A stretch of 64,000 bases of DNA, from assembly GCA_964035795.1 (NCBI GenBank), contig OZ038321.1, positions 11,249,093-11,313,092 of the forward strand. The letters are read 5' to 3'. The notes beneath the pieces were generated by a model, which saw only the letters and a program-made list of their open reading frames with translations, had not been told where the DNA came from and ran no database searches. Numbering within the stretch: position 1 is the stretch's first letter; every line of letters begins with the position of its first letter. The position numbers were made by a program, and so were the translations under genes. Positions 14,990 through 27,180 of this stretch are shown piece after piece. This DNA comes from Pterobdella sp. o SKG-2022. Taxonomy: Eukaryota; Annelida; Clitellata; Hirudinida; Piscicolidae.

Positions 14990-16055
14990 GTTTTGAGATA
15001 TTAGTGAAAGATATAAAAAAAAATGATTTGAGATTATGAGATGAAAAAATCCTAACTAAAAGACTAAAGAAAAAGCAGGTATATCCTAGGTATGAGAGGG
15101 ATGGATAATGAAGAGTTGTGAGCGGGTAGAGGATGGCAAACTAGCAAGTTTTAAAGCTTAGAAAGATTGAAAATGAAAAAGTTAAAAATAGTTTTAGATA
15201 GAAAAAAAACTTTATACAAAGAACGATAGGTATCCAAGAAAGATCAATAATAAATGAAGAGATATGAGAGTATTTAGGAGTATTGGGAAACCAGGCGAGC
15301 GGCTAAGTTGAAAGCTTTAGAAAAAAAATAATGAAAAAATAAAAAAAAGTAATAATTGAAAAAAAAAACAATAGTTAAGACGAATAAAAATAAGAGAGCA
15401 AACAAGAATTTCAAGATAAGCCTCGTCAAGATAAAAAAAGATATGTCGAGTGCGACAGAGGTGGTAGAAACAAGAAGCAACAAAAATAATTTGAGATTCG
15501 AAAGAAAGACAAGGATCATGAAGAAAGCCAAGACTGCAAAGTGGCTGTAGGATGAGTAGTAAGATCAGGGAAGGTTATTATGGAAGAAGGAGAAAATGGA
15601 AGGGATTAAAACTTAGAGGGATAGATGAAATTTAATTTTGAAAAACTAAGTTTAAGCTGCAGGTATCAATAGCGAACAGTTTAATTTGGAAAGAGAAAGA
15701 TTCAACATGGCATGGAAGATGAGAAGTAAAAAAAATTAAATAGAAAAGACCCGAGAACAGATTTTTGAGAAACAATTTAAAAAAAAAGAAAATTATTAGA
15801 AGTAACAATAAACGAACAGTTAGAAAGAAAAAAGGTAAACCAGGAAAAAGAGCGAGCCAGAAAAACCTTCGGAAGAGTTGAGACGTAAAAGTAGGAGTGA
15901 TTGATCTAAAAGCACAAGGGCAAAAGAAAAATCTAGAAATAAAACTAAAGAGATCTTACCTGACCTAGCTGCTAAAAGAGCATCATAAGAAATTATCAAG
16001 AAAGGTTTCGATAGAGTCGAACTCACAATATACAGACTTAGAAAAATTTTCAAAA
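14990..16055. other. Purine-rich (G+A) tract of about 1 kb
   Basis: The plus strand is dominated by A and G over roughly 1 kb (runs such as agaaaaagcagg, aagaaagacaagg), unlike the balanced A/T composition on both sides. The frames open here on both strands look like by-products of this composition (Lys-rich on plus, Phe/Leu-rich on minus). No protein homology recognised. Confidence 0.6.
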
Positions 16056-16867
16056 TTCTCAGTTAAAAGTGTTTAATTTTTCTTGTATTAGGCTAATTCA
16101 ACAGAATTTTTGAGCAATAAAAGTTTTATAAAGAACGTTAAAAATGTAAAACTTTCAATAAAATTTTGAAACGAAAGACTTTGGACTTCATTATAAAAAC
16201 TATTTTTGCTCAAAAATCTTCTTATTTCGCCTTGGCTCAGAAAAACCATAAGGCTAATTTAGTGTAGGGAAACTAAGATTACTGTGAAACTTCGAATAAG
16301 TTAAACGACATTTTGAGAATTTACATATCTCCTAACACAAAAAAGCTTTATATAAAAAATCAAATCACAAAAAATTGACTATTTCGAAGAAAAGCAAGTG
16401 TTAAATTAATTTTATGAAAAATTGACTACTTTTAAATTATCTTGTTTATATTTGTGTTTTTAAAACCAGAAATTCTTCAGCTGTAATTTTTTGAAAAACC
16501 AATGTTGATTAAACTTTTTTAATTAAGTAGTTTTTAATTTGTGAATATGGTTACTATTTTACAAGTTTCTGGATTTTGTAAGTAATTTAATATTTTTTAC
16601 AAAATAGTTTATTACAGAAACATATGAAATTTTTATTTTTATTAAGATTATGCTCCAGTTAGCAAATTTTTTCTTTTGCTAATGTTCACGACTTCTCTTA
16701 TATCAACGTTTTCTGATCATCTGTACCGTTGGACCTATGTCACTGCTCCCGATCTGATCTACCGTTTTAGAGTAATTTAAAAACTATTAAAAAATTTTAA
16801 ATTTAAACTGTGAATATTATAACTCAAAATTTTCAATCAATAGTTTGATAGTTACCTTCTGTCAAAG

Positions 16868-19800
16868 ATAGTATTTCTGAATCCTGCTCCCATGATATGT
16901 GCCTCCATACTCATATTTGCATTTCGGGTTTTTGAATGCAGATTTGGATCTAGAAAGTTTTTTGTTAGTAGGGATAATAAAAAAATTTACATGCATTTCT
17001 TAACATAGCTAACTCATTTGTTGCATTTACTCAATGTCAAACTCTGTTTTTATAAAGTTTGTTATTTTTGTTTTAAATAAAATAATATGTCATTGATAAA
17101 TTTTTTATTTTATTTCAGTCATACTTGATGGCAGTAACATTGATATCATCGAGTTTGGAAATTTTTGTTATTACATTTTCCTATTTCCTGGATCTCGGAC
17201 TCAAGTCAATGCCTACAGGATTGTAATCAATTTTTATTGATTTTGCATAAATTTATAATCAAAAATTTTATTCAACTTTAGTTGGAGTGGTTATCAGGTT
17301 TTACTTACTTAATATTGCTTAGAACCAGTGGTCTTTTTGCACAAATTGAAAATTTTTTTAAACATATGCTAGAAATTTTTCAAAATGAGAGAAATCATTC
17401 AAAAAAATAAAAAGTTGAGAATAAAACTTTATCATGGAAACTAAATTAATTAGTAGTTGTTTGCCTTATAGAATAATCATTTGAACATAAAACACTCTGA
17501 AAAATATAGCAAGTAGTTCTTAGATACTTATGTACGTTTTGCTCACCCAAAACTTTGTACTCATATAATTTTTTAACGTGAGTGTTGTTTTTTTTACCAC
17601 TAAATAAATATCAAACTCAATTAACACAGGCTATTTTAATCAGACTTGTCCAGATATATACATTTATTTAAATTTAGAAATTTTTATAGATCAAAAAATA
17701 ATAATTTAATATTCTAAATAATTTATTTTTGAATATTTCCAATATAAATCTTCAGAATAAACTAATTATAATCTATTAAATATATCTGATGAATTGCATT
17801 ATCAGTTGGGCTCCCTTGTTTTCTCTCTTTGTTCTCTACCACAAGGACATACCCAGAGTGACTGTCACCCACTTCTGGGGAATCCCTGTGACAGGCAAGA
17901 GTGTCAGTTATGTCATTGGCTTCCAGGTTTGTATCAATGGCATTTAGATTCTTGAAAGATTTTGTTTAGCTTCTTGTAGACAACATATGTATTATGTATA
18001 CATTTCTTATTGATATCTAAATAAATAGCAATAAATACGTTCAATTTTGAACGGAAAACTATATTTTGATGTAAGTTCAGCTTAATCACACAACACTATT
18101 TTTGGCTTGCTATAAATTGTTGTAGAAAAAATTGGAAGCAGGTTTATTCTTTGAAATATGTTGTTTTGAATTCTGATCAGTTGAGTTATATTGAAATACA
18201 AAATAGTTTATGATTTAGATTCAGTATTAATGTTTTAATGACAAAATTATTTATTTGTTTTTAATAATTTTTTTTTCTTTAAAAACTTTTTTTTTCATTA
18301 ATTATTATTTTAATAATAAAGTTGTAAATTTTTTTTCAAATTTTCTTTCTGCTCAATAATATTACTGATTTCAGATGGCTATTACATCAATAGAAGCGTT
18401 TGTCTTGTCCGTTATTGGATTGGTAGTTTATTTACCATTTTTTCTTTTACCTATCATTACTATTTTCTCAAATTCTAAATTATTTTTCAATGATTAATTT
18501 TCAATTATAAGTGTAGATGGTGAAATTTATTTCATGGTTTTGCTAAAATTTTTATTTTTAGCAAACACCGTGAACAGGTGTTTGCAGGTCGTAACCAGTA
18601 TGCTTCTATAACTACTTCATCAATTGAGCTATGCTAAAAATTCATTCATTACTCAATAATCGATTATATATCAACAACAATATTCATCACTATCCAATAA
18701 GATATCGGGAGTCATAGTATACACAAATCAATCCGAAATAACTGAGGCTTTGAAGTTGCCAGACTTGCTTGTTAAAGCCTCTGAACAAAGTATAGGCAAG
18801 CTTGTAAAAGTTCAGAAACCAAAGGATTCTCGAAAATATATAGGGGCTACATTAGAAATACAAAGACAACAGTATATTGAAGCTGTTGAGAGAAGTAATC
18901 TTTCTTGGGACAACCTCTACAATCAACAAGTTGATATTTTCAATATCTTTTGTTTATTTAAATTACCTCCTATCATAGTGATGTAAGTAGATATAGGTGG
19001 ATCGAAGTCACATATTATTTTTATAATTTACTATATATAAACGTATATACTAAGCATCAACGTCAAGTTGCACTAATTTTAGCGCCTATGGTTAAAGGCT
19101 GCTTTTCTGTTATAATCTGGATAACTGTAGGCTATAATAACAGGTCACGACAAACTAATATTCGGGTATCATTGTCATTCAGTTTAGTGAATGATTTTTT
19201 TTATTGACAACGACAACACAAACCGTCTGAATGTGGAAAGCTAAATCATGAATTCAATAATATCTATTTGGACGTTAGCTCGGGCTGGCAGTCTACTAAA
19301 ATCTACTCAAAATAAAGTGGCCTATTTTGAAAATTACATCGTAAGTAGTATCAATAATCTAGGCCAACTACTCTCAAGCCCAGTTACTGGAACATAGTTA
19401 TATAAGCTAATATCCTTAATGATGATAAATATAATTAATAGTATTTATAATTTAGTTGTAGTTGATATCAAATATCTATGAATTTTTGCAATAGCTATCA
19501 TGCCATAAGTATACGTGGTTATAAACTTCAAATAACTATTTATACTCACAGAACGTGTTTGCTTTCAACTCCACCAACCCATGTATGTCTTTTTGCAATT
19601 TTACTTTCAAAGGCCTTTTAAACGTCATTTGAAGCAAATTTTTTACTATTAATTATATGATTTATTAGTTTTTTTTCACGAAAGTTAATTTTACATTAAA
19701 TATTCTCAATCAAAAATATCAGTTAATGCAGAACCGACAGAGGAACAAGTAGGTTTTTTAGAGTAAATGTTAAAATTGAAATGATTCAATTACATATTTT

Positions 19801-20081
19801 ATCAAGGATATAGCATTCATTGTTTTTATTTTATATTTTTTGAATATTTTATTTTACTCGATAATTGTGAACTCACATGATTAAAATCAAAATCGTTTTT
19901 TTAAAAATTATTTATTTTTCATAAAATTGGAACGACCAGCTGGCACTAAACATAACGATTACACGACCAGGTTCAGGCACTGATTGATATGGGGTTTTCA
20001 CGCAACAATGTGGTCACGGCTTTGAGAGATGCCAATAATGATACTTCCAGAGCTGCCCATTTATTGACTGAACAGGATTAA
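16868..20081 (+). CDS. UBAC2: UBAC2-like rhomboid pseudoprotease with UBA domain (5' partial)
   Basis: ER multipass membrane protein of the rhomboid-like pseudoprotease group, involved in ER-associated degradation and protein retention. Exons found: 16868-16963, 17119-17222, 17806-17926, 18375-18422, 18702-18929, 19723-19748, 19971-20081. The first five join in phase. Matches to UBAC2, in order: FRVFECRFGSRKF, a hydrophobic helix, a P-T-G-F then W-A-P-L-F-x-L-F segment with DIPRV, a helix at 18375, then GATLEIQRQQ, and a C-terminal UBA domain carrying IDMGFSRNNVVTALRDAN, which would bind ubiquitin. Two parts are missing: the N-terminal exons, and an exon between 18929 and 19723, because the 26-base exon at 19723 needs one base from its predecessor while 18929 ends in phase 0. 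A strong donor (GTAAGT) at about 18,983 is an alternative exon end but does not rescue the join. AATAAA is near 20,376. Confidence 0.85.
18562..18586. repeat. Short perfect hairpin in a UBAC2 intron
   Basis: GCAAACACC, a 7-base loop and GGTGTTTGC form a perfect 9-bp stem inside the intron between the 18375 and 18702 exons. No assigned role. Confidence 0.5.
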
Positions 20082-20729
20082 TGTGAAGAATTTTATGTAG
20101 AAAATGAATGAATTATTTTGCTTGTCAAATGTTAATACTAGCAAAGCATAATTTATTTATGAAGTTACTTTCGCGTATCAGTTTACCTTAATGATGTTTT
20201 CGATTAAATTATAAATGTGTTTTGTGTTTATCATTAGTGTTTAATACTGAATAGAATTTGCAGTATTCTCAAAACTTTAATTTTAATTAAACTTACGGTT
20301 ACAACGTATAGTTTAACATACTTCGTTAAAATTTCTTGTGAATGATTAATAAGTTATAGTTGTATTATAGTTTTTAATAAATTTTTTTATACCTTTTTTG
20401 TTAAAATGAATAAAAATTTTTACAAACAGTGCCAATTTAAGTCTAAAATTATTTTTACTGAGTTGATTTAGTGTTAAAAAAGGCTTCAATATTAGTTTAA
20501 AAGTAAATTGATTTAGGTTTATTAAACTTTATATTTACTTGCAATAAATTACCGAAAAAGTCATAAAAATTTGTGTATGTCTTTATCAAGATCTGATAGT
20601 CAGAAGGCTTTTGGCATCAACAAGCAATCTAGTGTGCTTGCAACATCTTTCGATCACAGACAATATGATAAAAACTATTTTTTCGAAACCAGTAATTGAT
20701 ATTTTTCATAAAGTCTGATTAGTTATTAG

Positions 20730-22279
20730 TCCATTAACGCCCAGGTTCTTTTTTACTCATCAATTTTTAAAAAATTTTCAAAACCTTATTGAAAAAAATT
20801 CTCTAAAAAGTTTCGTTTTTATAAAAATTTTCAAGACCATTTTTTACAGGGGTGTCCCCTTCAGGGAACACTGGCACAGGCGACATAAAGCAATAATTAT
20901 AGTTTTTTTCAATATAAGATTATTTTTGAATTTTTTGATCTAAAATAGTTTGAAATAAATAATTTTTTTGCAATTTTATTCGGTTTTTTAAAAGTTTTCT
21001 AACTTATAAACTAATTATATCAAGTACATAATTCTGATTCATTTAGCATGGAACTCGTGACAACAACTTATATGTAGTGCTACTTTACACTTAGTACATC
21101 TGATTCTTGTATGTTTATGACAATAGGAATTTGACTGCAAGATTTTTCTGAATGATCCAGAGTTATCTTTTTTACGAAGGCGTTACTCGTGTGTTTGACT
21201 TTGATTCACATTTTTGGCTTTGTTTGCACTTCCTAAATAATGTGTTTTCGAAATTCACAATACGTGTTTTTTTCTCTCTCCAAGTCTATGCGACGTTCAG
21301 GCATTTTAGCATGTAGCCTCTTTTTCAAAAGCAAACCATGGAAACCACCATTTTTTCCCTCGAAAAGACAATTTTTGGGCATGAACGTGTGTATGTTGTC
21401 CTCCGCATGCTTGCCATAATAATCAAGGTTTTCGTTGTGGAGTAATTGAATCTTTTTTTTTAATTTTAATAATTCTAGAAAGATTTATTAAGTAGTGTAA
21501 AAAAAAGAAAGTTTTTTTATATTTGTCTTCTGAAAGAAGTTGAGAATTATCACTTGTACATACTCGTGAATTTCAAAAAACCTGTTCCTTTTCATTGCAG
21601 ATGAGACTACTTCATTGTGGGTGTTTTTTAATTCCCCGAAACATTTTTACGTTATTGAAGTGAGCATGTCTTCAAAAAAAGGACTGCTATGTAAACTCGT
21701 ATTTTTCCTTCATTATGGTAGTTTTGTTGCATTGCTCATTTGTAAGACACTGTAACGATGAAAGAAATCAGTTCATTTTTAAAAACTTCTTCTCAAGCTA
21801 CTAGTATTTTTAAAAAGTAGTTTTTGTTGAAAATAAATTTTTTTTGGCGTGAGTTTTTCCTTTTTCCATCCGAACTACGTCAAGTACCATAAGTGAGAAA
21901 AAGTATTGATGCCAGTGTAACCTACAGGTTACACCTACTTTTGAATCTTATCTAACTAGTTTAATTTTTCTTTCATTTTTTCATAGAGTATTTTAGAATA
22001 AAGTATATTTGTATTGGAAAGTTTTTTTTTTATAAAATTCAGTTTTTTAAGTCAATTCTTAAAGGGTGTGCACGCTTTTGAGATTTTAGCTTAAGGTTGC
22101 TTGTTTCAAACTAAAATCTTTATATGGGAAACTACAGTAAGTTTGTTTAAACAAATTTTTTTAGCTGAAATATGATCAAATAATAAAAATAACCAATAAA
22201 AAAAAAAAAATTATTTTTTTTCGATTTTATATAGAATTTTAAACAGTGTCGCCTACAGGTTAGTCTGGGCGTTAATGGG
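20730..22279 (-). mobile_element. piggyBac-like DNA transposon, degenerate
   Basis: The element is bounded by near-perfect 15-base inverted repeats (TCCATTAACGCCCAG at the left, CTGGGCGTTAATGGG at the right) and flanked on both sides by TTAG, a one-base variant of the TTAA target duplicated by piggyBac. Total 1,550 bases. On the minus strand near 21,130-21,050 a frame reads RCTKCKVALHISCCHEFH and stops, matching the C-terminal cysteine-rich zinc-binding domain of piggyBac transposases (C-x2-C-x3-L then C...H). Upstream the transposase frame is interrupted by several stops and frameshifts, and the element is shorter than typical autonomous copies (about 2.4 kb), so it is dead or a deletion derivative. 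It sits between the converging UBAC2 and Tim14 genes. Confidence 0.8.
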
Positions 22280-22573
22280 TTAGGCTGACTATAGTATACC
22301 AAGCATCTACCTTCAAAAGCTTGGTTGTTATAACTTATATGTTTCTCATCAACTTTTTGGATTATTCCTTTGTGTCATTTAGATCTTTTTTGAAAATTTT
22401 GACCTACAAGTAGTTTTAAGTCAAAATATATCAAAATTACAAGTGTTAATTCTTTGATTTAGAAATAACAAAATCATCATTTATTTCTAAATTTATCTAA
22501 TAAAACTGTTCAAAAAATTCTAAAAAGTAGGAAAGAGAAAAAAGTTAAATAAAACTTTATAAACTTTTTTATA

Positions 22574-23329
22574 TTATCTAGGCTGTTTTTCTAACAATGC
22601 TCTAGCATCAGATATTTTGCTGGCTATGTATTTGGATCCACCTATTTAAAACAAATAATAAATGACTTCTAATTTAACAAATTATAAATTGTTAATAAAA
22701 TATTAACATTAAGCAATTTACCTCTATCAGGGTGGTTTAGTGCTAAAATCTTTGCACAACTCTCTTTTATTTGTGTTTTGCTTGCTGTTGGACTATTGAT
22801 AAAAATAGTTAACACAAAGAACATGTAATAAAATATATTTGGAAACATAATTTGAAAATTATAGAGTGTAAACACCTTATTCCTAAAATTAAACAAGCTT
22901 CTCTTTTGGTCATTTTTTGTTCAAAGCCACCTTTATAATACTTGCCACTCTGTATGATCCAAGAATTCAAATTACCTAAAAATAATTTGAAAATGTGTTT
23001 CATTTTATATGAGTAACTCACACTTGAAGATAGAGCGTCTATTTGTTTGTTTAACATCTCACTAGCAGATTTTCCATATCTCGAAACGAATCTTCCTAAA
23101 TAATTACAAAACAAAAAAATATTAGCTGTTAATATAAATAAACAACCATGAATATTAAAGGGTGAATTCCTTTTTAATGTTATTTTACAAAATATCAAAG
23201 CCAATACCTAAATAACCCAATGTCGCAATACCTAATCCAACCATTATAGCAGTTGAAGCCTGTGAAGTTTAATTGATTTGAAGGTAAAAAACTAGAAATA
23301 TTTGTAATAAAAATGAATAAAAGCACCAT
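22574..23329 (-). CDS. DNAJC19: Tim14/Pam18 (DNAJC19), mitochondrial import motor J protein
   Basis: Inner-membrane J protein that stimulates mtHsp70 at the TIM23 import motor. Exons on the minus strand: 23329-23327 (the ATG alone, as the coding part of its exon), 23259-23208, 23095-23018, 22975-22876, 22792-22722, 22641-22574; together 123 residues, close to the family length of about 116. A single membrane helix lies at about residues 5-20 (IMVGLGIATLGYLG), then a linker, then the family signature YYKGGFEQKMTKREACLILG, the LNHPDRGGS segment with the essential HPD motif, and KYIASKISDARALLE. Intron 1 splits immediately after ATG (ATG followed by GTGCTT donor). The exon 3 donor (GTTACT) is weak, but only it keeps the frame; the better-looking GTGAGT four bases earlier does not. 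An acceptor-like TTTTACAG lies at about 23,380, upstream of the ATG. Confidence 0.93.
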
Positions 23330-24196
23330 TTTTTCGTCTTTAAGGTTTTTTTTCTGAAGGCGAGGTCAGCCTTTCAGACCTGTAAAAGTAAAACAATTAT
23401 CTTTATGAATAATTTAAAATAAATTCACAAAATTAGTTTTAAAAATTTCAAAACTTTTTTGAAAATTATTTTTTTGTCAAATTTATTTTTATTTTCAAGA
23501 TCACAAAAACAATAGATGAATGCTTAGTTGAAAATTATTTCAAATTAATTTAATTCATTGAAAGTTTTTATTTATTTAATGTTTCATAATAAGCATTTTA
23601 AAAAGTTTTCCATAAAACCTTTCTATTGTAGATAAAAACTTAAAAAAAACTAAGTGATATAAAAATATTAAAAAATTATCAAATATGATTAAAAACCATT
23701 TATAGATGTGAAAAAATGAATATTTAATCATCAAACCCGCCAAGTGATTTTTCAGCTAACAGCCTATCAGCTAATTTTACTGTTTAGCCATTGTTTTTTT
23801 AGTTTTGTTCGAGCGTTAGTTTTTATTTTTCTTCTTCCGTAGCTTTTTTGTCGAAAATATTCTTCGAGCAACTTTGCTTAAAATTCATTTTTATCAAAGA
23901 AAATCCGTCGAAAATAGAAATAAGGTTGAAAATTTTCATCTAAATCCAGGTTTTTAGAAGTTTTTTGAAAGTTTTACTATCACGCCATATTTTGTCAACA
24001 AGCCAGTTTTTTTTGTCGTGCAAACTTTTTAGTTTTTGTGCATCTTTAGTTGTTTTTTTATCAATTTTATCAAATTAATCAATCATACAAATTTTAAAGT
24101 TGGAAATATAGCCAATTTTAATTTTAATTTTTCTGTAGAAAATCGACGCAGTTTTAGGTAACCTCGGAATAAACCTTGAACATCTTTTTGATTAAG
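23330..24196. promoter_or_regulatory. Head-to-head intergenic region, DNAJC19 / zinc-finger gene
   Basis: About 870 bases between two divergently oriented start codons. It is T-rich with no recognisable exon. An acceptor-like TTTTAG sits about 40 bases before the zinc-finger ATG. Promoter role inferred from geometry. Confidence 0.4.
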
Positions 24197-25574
24197 ATGG
24201 GTGTTCAATATGATAAGATATGTGCTTTATTAACTGAAACAGTTATGTTAATGTGCAAAAATGGTGTGCAATACAATGACGAATTAAAAGTGCAAGGACT
24301 TATTGGTTTGACAGCAGACAAAGACGTATATATCATTCAAATAAATGAAGTGATTAGAGCGGAGCCAAATGAAAAGTCCAGGATTCCTGTCGAAGTTGAA
24401 AATGTTACTCATCCATCATCAAATTCTCAAAGAGAAGCATTCAACCAAGATAATTGTGTGCAAAATCTTTCTGCTTCAAATTATCAAGAAAAAAATCAAA
24501 TATATTCAAACCCATTTTATATTGCTAAAAAAGAAAATTATAATTCAAATGAAAGTGGCTGCAATACCCTCAAACATAATAACCTTAATAATATTGTCAA
24601 AAAAATTTCTTCAAGTAATGTGTCAAATAAAGAAAGTAATGTGGAAGCTTCAGAAACACCTCCGGTAGCTGTTCATAGTTCATCTAACTGCATTACTGAG
24701 GGTTCAGATTGCAATGAGAAAAAGCACTTAAAGGAAAATCAAAAGAAAACTCAAAATTCGACCAATAAATACTTTGAACATGATCCTTATATGAACAATG
24801 ATGATGATGATGGTGGTCCTGATATGCAAGATTACCCAATAGATTTACATATCAACTACCAAAATCATGATAATAATGAAAATGATGATGCTAATAAACA
24901 TGATAGCTGCAATATTGTCACTGATGTAAAACCTTCAGTGAATGAACTTGAAGAATGGGTAAATAAAGTAGAATATAAAGCACCTGTCCTTAATAAGGTT
25001 GTTATTTATTTTCATGAGGATAAATTTCCCAATTAAAATATTTATTGAATAATTTTAGCGAAAAAGACAATCAAAATCTTTGTCAGAAAAGTCAGTCCAA
25101 AAATTAAAAGCTAATAGGTTGAGCAATAATAGGGATAATACTCTGAACAGCACCTGGGAGATGGAGTTCAAGAATATTGGAGGATCTAGCAGTGAGTATT
25201 TAGGAGCTAGTTATGTTTCCAACCAGGATGATTATGATGCAGATCTGAACAATAACAACATGATATATGATTCTTCAAAGTACCATTGCAACTTGTGCAC
25301 AGCTTCGTACAAACATTACTGCAATCTACTCACTCATGAGGTCAAAGTACATGGTCGTCAAAAAAAGAGAGGTGGTCGTAAAAGAAAAACTGAAGATTCT
25401 ACTTTTTATGTTTCTCATAACAAGGCTTCAGGTGGATTAAAAAATAATACAGGTGAGGAACATGATAAAAATGTAGAAAATGCAGATGGGGATAGTAATG
25501 ATAATGAAGCCACTGTGAAGACTGAAGGTTTGAATGAAGAAAATGGTGTAACAAATGAGACAGTTGAGGCTTGA
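24197..25574 (+). CDS. Single-C2H2 zinc-finger protein, unassigned
   Basis: Two exons, 24197-24997 and 25059-25574, separated by a 61-base phase-0 intron; 438 residues. I do not recognise the family. The N-terminal 55 residues look like a compact domain (KICALLTETVMLM, then LKVQGLIGLTADKDVYIIQI), possibly conserved. Residues 60-270 are low-complexity Asn/Asp/Ser/Lys-rich, with a short acidic run NDDDDDGG. One C2H2 finger lies at about 344-365: CNLC, 12 residues, H, 4 residues, H. It is followed directly by a basic stretch KKRGGRKRK that could be a nuclear localisation or DNA-binding extension. The C-terminus is acidic. This suggests a nuclear nucleic-acid-binding protein; the exact role is unknown. 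The 20 bases before the ATG are also open, but the ATG at 24197 is the first. Confidence 0.75.
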
Positions 25575-27180
25575 TTCTTATATGGTGCTTTATTTTTTAA
25601 GGATATTTATGGTTAATGGTTTCGATGTTAGATTATTTGTTGATTTTTTAGTAAAACTGATTTGTGTTATGATGAAATTCAATCATTAGTAATGTGGATC
25701 TTTTAAACAAATTTCAAGATACCAAATTGTCGTTTACGTCATTTTAAAAATATATTTTTATGACTTGTTCATTGAGATTTCAAATGATGCTCTCAGCACT
25801 GGTAAACAGGCAAGGAGTTGTGACTGTTTCATTATTATCAGCTTTCACACTTTCATGCTATGATTATTTCAAACATTCAATTTTTAGCTCATTATTACCA
25901 TTTCATCATGATCATAGTTATTTCAATACTGATTCAATTGATTTGTACTTTCTCAAATGTAGATAAAACAAACTTGAAATTGTTTTCAATGGTTATTCAT
26001 TTGATATTAATGGACGTTATAAAATTCATTAAATATCATTGGTATTCTAAATTCGTTGATATAATCTAAAGAAAGTTCGGTTTTATTTCTTCAAAGTTGT
26101 ATATGTTTTGTGTTGATTACTTGTCGATTTCCCAATTCAAAGGGTCAGTTTTTAGGTATGAGAATTATTTTATACATAATATTTTAGACTAATATCTTTC
26201 TTATGATAGTCATTTCAAATCTGTGAATCTAATTCGTTATATTTTTTTATGTTAACTTATTGGTATTTGTAATTTATAATTCTATCTGTGAAAACGACAC
26301 GATGTGAGTGAACTAATCATATTTCAAATCGAAAAGTATATTATCAAATAATTTTTAGCATGCAAAATCAAATCATATTAAGGTCATCATTGATGTTCAA
26401 TGTGTTGGGATCGGCAGTTATATGTATACATGATTTTTATTGGTGCGTCAAGGTCGGTATAACGTGATTTTTTCGGTCATTTCATGTTTTAATACTCGTA
26501 AAAAGTTGATGTCATACGCTTCTAATGATCAAATTGTTTCAAAATATTGGCCTTGGCATCTTCAAGTAACACTGATCACTATTTAGTGATCTTAATTGAG
26601 TTTTTAAATTATTATTCATATCACTTGTACTTAAAACACCAGCGCGTATACGTTTGTATTAAATATATATACAACCTGCCTTCCAAAACAATGTTTTCGC
26701 TGTTTACATGCTTTTTACCTTTTCCATTTAAGTCTCAGCTAGAAATTGAGTGAATATTTTGTCTTATATCATTATTTAATTGTCTCTTATGACGATAATT
26801 ATGTTCAAGCGTGTCTAGTACAAAATCTCTAGTGTCACCAATTAGATTTATTTGGCATTCCTACTTTTTTAGAATACTTTCTGTTCGCCATCTATCGTTA
26901 ATCTTTATTTATGCCTTAGTATCTTTATAAAAGTTTCTTTATCTTTTCTTTAAAATTCAATAAACTTTATTTTGGAAAAAATGAATAAATTTTGACAGCT
27001 TCAGAGCTTTGCATACTGATGAGTTTTTGATTTAATCCAAAGAATCTTCTAATCAGAAAAAACCAAAGATCTTAAATACCAGAAGAACATTTTGCATGAG
27101 AATTTTTTTATTTATTAGTATTTACAAAAAAGCACTAAAAAGGAATGTTGATTCAATAGTCAGAGTTTTTCGTTCGCCGA
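25575..27180. other. 3' flank of the zinc-finger gene, no gene seen
   Basis: AT-rich DNA with no recognisable exon. Part may be 3' UTR: an AATAAA occurs at about 26,959, and several shorter AT-rich candidates lie earlier. No element boundaries recognised before the LINE remnant that begins near 27.18 kb. Confidence 0.5.

Larger units (their letters stand above)
10589..16867. other. Gene-poor region before UBAC2 exons
   Basis: No confident exon is seen. It should contain the 5' exons of UBAC2, since the first exon I can recognise starts at 16868 inside the protein. A stretch at about 16,660-16,790 is open and ends in a GT donor, but its translation does not resemble the UBAC2 N-terminus, so I do not call it. 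Mobile-element tail and purine-rich tract within this region are listed separately. Confidence 0.55.

Noticed and set aside
15274..16053. Membrane-protein-like frames (Phe/Leu-rich, minus strand) and Lys-rich frames (plus).
   Set aside because: Explained by the purine-rich composition of the strand.
16640..16790. UBAC2 5' exon ending at a GT donor near 16,773.
   Set aside because: The translation does not resemble the expected membrane segment or the WRL motif; too weak to call.
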